From: Pandoraea pulmonicola
GTDB lineage: Bacteria > Pseudomonadota > Gammaproteobacteria > Burkholderiales > Burkholderiaceae
Assembly (NCBI RefSeq): GCF_000815105.2
Contig: NZ_CP010310.2
Span: forward strand, 5,146,001 to 5,210,000
DNA: 64,000 nt
Direction: 5' to 3'
The notes under the pieces were generated by a model, which had not been told where the DNA came from, did no database searches, and saw only the letters and a program-made list of their open reading frames with translations. Every line of letters starts with the position of its first letter. Position 1 is the first letter of the stretch. The position numbers and the translations under genes are program-made. Positions 57,078 to 64,000 of this stretch are shown piece by piece.

Positions 57078-57833
57078 TTGATCCTGTACGAATATCCGCT
57101 CAACGAACGCATTCGCACGCTGCTTCGGCTAGAAGAGCTGTTCGGGCGCTTTGCCTTTTTCGTCGCGCAGGATCAGCCGCTCGATCACCACGCGGCGCTG
57201 ATCACCATGTTCGAGATCGCCGATATCGCGGGGCGAACCGATCTGAAGAACGATCTGGTCAAGGAGCTCGATCGCCAGCGCCAGACGCTTCAGACCTATC
57301 GAGGCAATCCCGATATTGCGTCCGACGCGCTCGAGCAGTTCATTGGCGAGGTCGAACTCGCCATCGCGAATCTCAACCAGATCCCCGGCAAGCCCGGCCA
57401 GCATCTGAACGACAACGAGTGGCTGGCGAGCATTCGCAGCCGGTCGGTGATCCCGGGCGGCACGTGCCGCTTCGATCTCCCGTCGTACTACGCCTGGCGT
57501 CACAACGACGCCGAGCAGCGCCGTGCCGACATCGACAAATGGATCGGCCCGCTGATGCCGCTGCGCGACGCCATCGCCATCGTGCTCGGGCTGGCGCGCG
57601 AATCCGGCCACGCCAGCAAGGCAATGGCGCAGCAAGGCAGCTACCAGCAGATGCTCACGGGACGCGTGTACCAGCTCATGCAGGTGCGCGTGGCAGCCGA
57701 TTTACGCGTCATTCCCGAGGCGAGCGCGAACAAGTACATGCTGTGGGTACGTTTCACGACGCAGGACGGCGATCTGAAGCCGCGTCCGGTCGACAGCGAC
57801 GTGCCGTTCCTGCTGACGCTCTGCAATCTGTAA
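57078..57833 (+). CDS. zapD: Cell division protein ZapD
   Basis: A 251-residue ZapD, a cytosolic FtsZ-bundling factor that stabilises the Z-ring. The start is TTG at 57078 giving [20 protein letters not shown], the conserved N-terminus; no ATG fits. Other segments are [27 protein letters not shown] with [35 protein letters not shown] and [12 protein letters not shown]. Length is normal. It lies 177 bases after coaE and 4 bases before yacG. Confidence 0.94.
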   Translation: MILYEYPLNERIRTLLRLEELFGRFAFFVAQDQPLDHHAALITMFEIADIAGRTDLKNDLVKELDRQRQTLQTYRGNPDIASDALEQFIGEVELAIANLNQIPGKPGQHLNDNEWLASIRSRSVIPGGTCRFDLPSYYAWRHNDAEQRRADIDKWIGPLMPLRDAIAIVLGLARESGHASKAMAQQGSYQQMLTGRVYQLMQVRVAADLRVIPEASANKYMLWVRFTTQDGDLKPRPVDSDVPFLLTLCNL

Positions 57834-57837
57834 GATC

Positions 57838-58032
57838 ATGACGACCGTTGTCAACTGTCCGACTTGCGGGAAAAAGGTGGTGTGGGGCCCCGAGGCCAAA
57901 TTCCGCCCGTTCTGCTCGGAACGTTGCAAGCAGATCGATATCGGCGCGTGGGCCGCGGAGAAGTACACGATTCCGGCCGAGTCGCCCGACGATCCGTCGC
58001 AGGACGCCCCGCTCGATCCCACGCAACGCTGA
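57838..58032 (+). CDS. yacG: DNA gyrase inhibitor YacG
   Basis: A 64-residue zinc protein. The zinc-binding cysteines are in [12 protein letters not shown] and [19 protein letters not shown], giving CxxC plus CxxxC with the expected spacing. In E. coli it binds the GyrB C-terminal domain and inhibits gyrase. The start ATG lies four bases after the zapD stop. A strong terminator follows at 58090-58128. Confidence 0.95.
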   Translation: MTTVVNCPTCGKKVVWGPEAKFRPFCSERCKQIDIGAWAAEKYTIPAESPDDPSQDAPLDPTQR

Positions 58033-58063
58033 GCTGGCGCGTGCGGGAAAAAAGCACCCCCAA

Positions 58064-58196
58064 GGGGTTAGTGCCGTTCAATGAAAGCGAAAATGCCGCT
58101 TCGACGCCAATCGAAGCGGCATTTTTTTCGGTGTTTCGTGGCCCTTCGTCTGGTCGGACCAGCAATAAACACGCTTAACTGAACGGCATTAGCCCC
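58064..58196. mobile_element. MITE-like inverted-repeat element after yacG
   Basis: Imperfect terminal repeats (58064-58080 and 58180-58196) match at 15 of 17 bases; similarity continues for about 25 bases inward with a few differences. The 133-base interior contains a strong terminator hairpin and no gene. I see no clear target-site duplication, and no transposase is nearby. It resembles a short non-autonomous remnant, but two diverged copies of a repeat brought together by chance are possible. Confidence 0.45.
58090..58128 (+). terminator. Strong intrinsic terminator after yacG
   Basis: AAAATGCCGCTTCGA (58090-58104) pairs with TCGAAGCGGCATTTT (58111-58125), loop CGCCAA, followed by further T. 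It lies inside the MITE-like element and can also act on the minus strand. Confidence 0.9.
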
Positions 58197-58284
58197 GAAG
58201 GGCCTTTTCCCATTTGGTCGCATGTCATGGCGTTCGGCCAGCGAGGCGCCTGCCACGCTCGCCGTGCCCACCCCGCCCTCCCTG

Positions 58285-58719
58285 CTATCCCCGCGCAGCC
58301 AGCTCCTCCGCCAGCCAGTTCAGCGGCGGCAGCGCTGCGGGCAACAGCGGTTCGACCTTGACGGGCGGGTGTTCCCACGCCAGCGTCTGCCCTTCCTTGC
58401 CATGCGGCTCGCCTTGCCATGCGGTCACCTTGCAGAAGTGCAGCCGTACGTACGCATGCGGGTAATCGTGTTCGAGCACACGCCACGGGGCGCATCGCTC
58501 CACCGTCACGCCAAGCTCCTCGTGAAGCTCGCGGGCCAGCGCGGCCGCCACCGACTCGCCCGCCTCCAGCTTGCCGCCCGGGAATTCCCAATAGCCGGCG
58601 TACGGCTTGCCTGCCGGGCGCTGGCCCAGCAACACCGCGCCATCCGGACGTACCATCACGCCGACAGCCACTTCCGTAACGGGACGCCCGTCCGGTGCAA
58701 ATCGTTTCGAATCTGTCAT
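58285..58719 (-). CDS. mutT: 8-oxo-dGTP diphosphatase MutT-type Nudix hydrolase
   Basis: A 144-residue Nudix hydrolase that clears oxidised dGTP before it is misincorporated. It begins MTDSKRFAPDGRPVTEVAVG, has PYAGYWEFPGGKLEAGESVA and the complete Nudix box ending ARELHEELGV (about residues 48-70). The C-terminal WEHPPVKVEPLLPA motif is the MutT-specific region after the box. ATG 58719 is chosen on family N-terminus; ribosome-binding site weak. It is upstream of no operon partner and separated from the DUF815 ATPase by about 117 bases on the same strand. Confidence 0.92.
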   Translation of the reverse strand: MTDSKRFAPDGRPVTEVAVGVMVRPDGAVLLGQRPAGKPYAGYWEFPGGKLEAGESVAAALARELHEELGVTVERCAPWRVLEHDYPHAYVRLHFCKVTAWQGEPHGKEGQTLAWEHPPVKVEPLLPAALPPLNWLAEELAARG

Positions 58720-58835
58720 ATCGTTGCCAGGCTGCCCCGCAGCCATACCAGCGGGCGTACCCGCGAAACACTCTGTCGATCCGGCGGGCGCCACGTGCCC
58801 GACATCGGGCATCGCACGTGGCGCCCGCCGAACCG

Positions 58836-59717
58836 TTACGACGCCTGCGCGCCGCCGCGCAGCTTGCCCGCCCAGTCACGCGCGAACTGAAAAGCCACGC
58901 GGCCCGAGCGCGAACCACGCTCCAGCGCCCAGATCAGCGCCTCCTGGCGCGCACTTTCCGTCTGATCGGCCGGCACGCCGAAATGCTGCAGCCAGTGGCT
59001 GACGATCGTCAGGTAGTCGTCCTGCTTGAACGGATAGAAGCTCACCCACAGGCCGAATCGCTCGGACAGCGAAATCTTCTCCTCGATCACTTCGCCCGGA
59101 TGGATTTCCCCGTCCTCGGTGTGACGATAACTCTCGTTGTCCTTCATGTACTCGGGCAGCAGGTGCCGGCGATTCGACGTCGCATAGATCAGCACGTTGT
59201 CCGACTGCGCTGCCACGGAACCGTCGAGAGCAACCTTCAGGGCCTTGTAGCCCGACTCGCCGTCTTCGAACGACAGGTCGTCGCAGAACACCACGAAACG
59301 CTCGGGTCGCTGTGAAATCAGGTCGACGATATCGCCCAGGTCGGTCAGATCGTCCTTGTCCACCTCGATCAGACGCAGCCCTTCGGCAGCGTACTGATTC
59401 AGACAGGCCTTGATCAGCGACGACTTGCCCGTGCCGCGCGCGCCGGTGAGCAGCACGTTGTTGGCCGGCTCGCGACGCACGAACTGACGCGTGTTCTGCT
59501 CGATGAGCGCCTTCTGGCGTTCGATGTTCTGTAGATCGCCCAGCGTGATGCCCGAGATCTGCGCGACCGGCTGCAGGAAGCCGCGCCCCTGCTTCTTGCG
59601 CCAGCGAAACGCCACCGCGGTGTCCCAGTCGATCTCCGGAGCGGCCGGCGGCAACATCGCCTCCAGCCGTGCCAGCACGCCCTCGGCGCGCGTCAGAAAC
59701 TGCTCGAGTTTGTCCAT
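58836..59717 (-). CDS. DUF815 AAA+-type ATP-binding protein
   Basis: A 293-residue ATPase. Walker A is VLLTGARGTGKSSLIKACLN (about residues 88-107), Walker B is RFVVFCDDLSFEDGES and a sensor region follows in NVLIYATSNRRHLLPEYMKD. The C-terminal GLWVSFYPFKQDDYL and RVAFQFARDWAGKLRG are typical of the DUF815 family, which is widespread but uncharacterised. ATG 59717 starts the conserved MDKLEQFLTRAEGVLARLEA; a frame further upstream is open but not conserved. It is downstream of argJ on the same strand by about 220 bases. Confidence 0.9.
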   Translation of the reverse strand: MDKLEQFLTRAEGVLARLEAMLPPAAPEIDWDTAVAFRWRKKQGRGFLQPVAQISGITLGDLQNIERQKALIEQNTRQFVRREPANNVLLTGARGTGKSSLIKACLNQYAAEGLRLIEVDKDDLTDLGDIVDLISQRPERFVVFCDDLSFEDGESGYKALKVALDGSVAAQSDNVLIYATSNRRHLLPEYMKDNESYRHTEDGEIHPGEVIEEKISLSERFGLWVSFYPFKQDDYLTIVSHWLQHFGVPADQTESARQEALIWALERGSRSGRVAFQFARDWAGKLRGGAQAS

Positions 59718-59937
59718 GCTTCGAAATCCCCGCGCCGCTCTCGGGCGCTCATGTCGGTGCTTCGTGGAGTTATGGTTTCCCTTCGCTGTGCGCCACGGTG
59801 CTTTTGCCACCGGCTGGCGATACGCCAACGGCGGTTGGCGACTGTCACTGGTGCATCGCCGATGCCGGTCGGGCACCGACGCTCCGCGCCAACGGCCTTC
59901 GCCTCCTGTGGGAGACGCCAGGCCGTCGCGTCAGGGC

Positions 59938-61167
59938 TCAGGAACGGTAATCGGCGTTGATGCTCACGTAGTCATGCGACAGGTCGCAAGTCCACAGCGT
60001 TGCCGCCGCGTCGCCGCGGCCGAGCACCACGCGTACCGTGATTTCACTTTGCTTCATCACACGCTGGCCATCCTCTTCGCGATAGTCCGCGTTGCGGCCA
60101 CCGGCGCGCGCGACCAGTACATCATCCAGATACAGGTCGATCTTGCTCACGTCGAGATCGTTCACGCCGGCATAGCCGATCGCGGCCAGAATGCGCCCCA
60201 GATTCGGATCGGACGCGAAAAACGCCGTCTTCACCAACGGCGAATGCCCGATCGCGTAGGCGATCTGACGGCACTCGGCCACATCGCGGCCGCCTTCGAC
60301 CGTCACCGTGATGAACTTCGTCGCGCCTTCGCCATCGCGCACGATCAATTGCGCGAGCTCCTGCGAGATCGAGAGCAGCGCGTCGCGCAGCGCCGCAAAG
60401 GCGGGCGTGTCGGTGCTGGCGATTTCCGGCAGGTCGGTCTGCCCCGTGGCGGCAACGATGAACGAATCATTGGTCGACGTATCGCCGTCGATCGTGATCG
60501 CGTTGAACGAACGGTCGGCGACGTACTTCACCAACGCGTCGAGCACCGGCTGCGCGACGCGCGCGTTGGTGCCGACAAAGCCCAGCATGGTCGCCATGTT
60601 CGGCTTGATCATGCCCGCGCCCTTGCTGATGCCGGTGAGTACGATCGTCTTGCCGTCGATCACGATTTCGCGCGACGCGGCCTTCGGCAGCGTGTCGGTC
60701 GTCATGATCGATTGCGCGGCTTCGTACCAATGGGCCGGCGCAAGGTTGGCGATGGCCCGCGGCAGACCGGCCACGAGGCGATCGACCGGCAGCGGTTCGA
60801 GAATCACGCCCGTCGAGAACGGCAGGATCTGGTTGGCCGAGACCGACAGCAGCCTGGCCAGCGCGTCGCACGTCTGGCGCGTGGCGGCCATGCCCGGCTC
60901 GCCGGTGCCCGCGTTGGCATTCCCCGTGTTGACGACCAACGCGCGAATCCCGGCATGCGCGGCCAGGTGCTCCTTGCACACCGTTACCGGCGCGGCGCAG
61001 AAGCGGTTCGTCGTGAATACGCCCGACACCGTGCTGCCGGGGGCCAGTCGCATGACCAGCACGTCCTTGCGGTTCGGCTTGCGGATATTGGCTTCGGCCC
61101 AGCCCAGTTCGACGCCAGGCACGGCGCGCAGTTGGGAGGCTTCGATCGAGGGGAAATTGACGGCCAT
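59938..61167 (-). CDS. argJ: Bifunctional glutamate N-acetyltransferase/amino-acid acetyltransferase
   Basis: A 409-residue ArgJ that transfers an acetyl group from N-acetylornithine to glutamate, recycling acetyl in the arginine pathway, and in bifunctional forms also uses acetyl-CoA. The self-cleavage site lies in [20 protein letters not shown], where the threonine after the alanine becomes the new N-terminus and nucleophile of the beta-chain. Other motifs are [15 protein letters not shown] and [17 protein letters not shown]. Length is typical. It is downstream of secA by about 210 bases with a hairpin between. Confidence 0.96.
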   Translation of the reverse strand: MAVNFPSIEASQLRAVPGVELGWAEANIRKPNRKDVLVMRLAPGSTVSGVFTTNRFCAAPVTVCKEHLAAHAGIRALVVNTGNANAGTGEPGMAATRQTCDALARLLSVSANQILPFSTGVILEPLPVDRLVAGLPRAIANLAPAHWYEAAQSIMTTDTLPKAASREIVIDGKTIVLTGISKGAGMIKPNMATMLGFVGTNARVAQPVLDALVKYVADRSFNAITIDGDTSTNDSFIVAATGQTDLPEIASTDTPAFAALRDALLSISQELAQLIVRDGEGATKFITVTVEGGRDVAECRQIAYAIGHSPLVKTAFFASDPNLGRILAAIGYAGVNDLDVSKIDLYLDDVLVARAGGRNADYREEDGQRVMKQSEITVRVVLGRGDAAATLWTCDLSHDYVSINADYRS

Positions 61168-61332
61168 GTGGGTTCGCCCGCGAGAGGAAAGGGTTGCAGC
61201 TCCCGCCCTGGCGATGTCGGCACGACAGTCCGCCGGGCGGCGGTTGATCGGTGCTGCCGGCTCGATCCGGGTGTGGCGTCCGTCGGCGCACAGCCGCTGG
61301 CCTCATCCCCCCGGAAAAACCGGCGCTACAAA

Positions 61333-61372
61333 CGACGCGGCGCCGATCAGATGTCGGCGCCGCGTCGATCGG
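61333..61372 (-). terminator. Probable terminator after secA
   Basis: CGACGCGGCGCCGA (61333-61346) pairs with TCGGCGCCGCGTCG (61354-61367) around TCAGATG. On the minus strand it is followed by only TTTG, so termination may be incomplete. Confidence 0.6.
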
Positions 61373-61380
61373 TTCACATC

Positions 61381-64000
<2,620 letters not shown>

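Overview
This 64 kb window is core chromosome of a high-GC betaproteobacterium of the Burkholderiaceae, most likely Pandoraea or a close relative. The evidence is gene content and order: speE beside tkt, a YidB-type DUF937 protein, a secreted guanyl RNase with a barstar-type partner, maeB with a phosphotransacetylase domain, an Ala/Lys/Pro-rich histone H1-like protein, a pilus gene set followed by coaE-zapD-yacG, and ffh next to a CcsA/YpjD-type gene. The genus is an inference. No ribosomal RNA operon, prophage, intact insertion sequence or CRISPR array was seen.

Layout. 1-3.4 kb: start of transketolase (leaving the window), spermidine synthase family, VOC protein, rsmE, yidB. 3.4-7.1 kb: barstar-like protein, secreted RNase and malic enzyme, all on minus. 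7.5-9.6 kb: thiL-pgpA-pncC on plus. 9.8-11.7 kb: pyrF and corA on minus. 12-15.7 kb: mscS on plus, then mtgA, aroE and an LpxO-type hydroxylase on minus. 15.8-21.1 kb: TonB-like protein, RNB exoribonuclease, YqiA-type esterase and mpl, all on minus. 21.2-28.9 kb: a mostly plus-strand run with a hypothetical, a TlpA-type thioredoxin, aroQ, accB-accC-prmA, a zinc-ribbon DUF3426 protein, tpx and a PfkB kinase, followed by a glycine-zipper lipoprotein. 29.7-30.7 kb: the histone H1-like gene and a long upstream region that looks like it encodes a small RNA. 31-37 kb: class Ia ribonucleotide reductase, with nrdB and nrdA separated by an oppositely oriented aldose epimerase gene; each nrd gene has its own pair of NrdR boxes. 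37.2-40.1 kb: ampD, DUF1269, a PP0621-type protein and a cytochrome c assembly-like protein, all on minus. 40.2-46.5 kb: ffh, a phosphoribosyltransferase, marC, proS, rppH and a CNP1-like lipoprotein. 46.6-49.8 kb: proB and the rplU-rpmA-obgE cluster on minus. 50.1-58 kb: ispB, tRNA-Pro(CGG), a CorC/HlyC protein, a pilus/secretion ATPase, platform and peptidase set, coaE, zapD and yacG on plus. 58.3-64 kb: mutT, a DUF815 ATPase, argJ and secA (cut by the window end) on minus.

Most of the window is housekeeping: translation and export (ffh, secA, rplU/rpmA, proS, rsmE, prmA), cell wall (mpl, ampD, mtgA), fatty acid synthesis (accBC), aromatic and amino acid synthesis (aroE, aroQ, proB, argJ) and DNA precursor supply (nrdAB).

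The least ordinary features are these: (1) a predicted small RNA or attenuated leader at about 30469-30706 on the minus strand, with a good promoter, four C-rich anti-Shine-Dalgarno-like segments and a textbook terminator; (2) duplicated NrdR operators with identical 31 bp phasing at two separated nrd genes; (3) a secreted RNase Sa-type enzyme with an adjacent barstar-like protein; (4) a prepilin peptidase lacking the zinc cysteines; (5) a roughly 130 bp MITE-like inverted-repeat element after yacG. All coordinates, lengths and motif positions come from reading the sequence; no database search was run.
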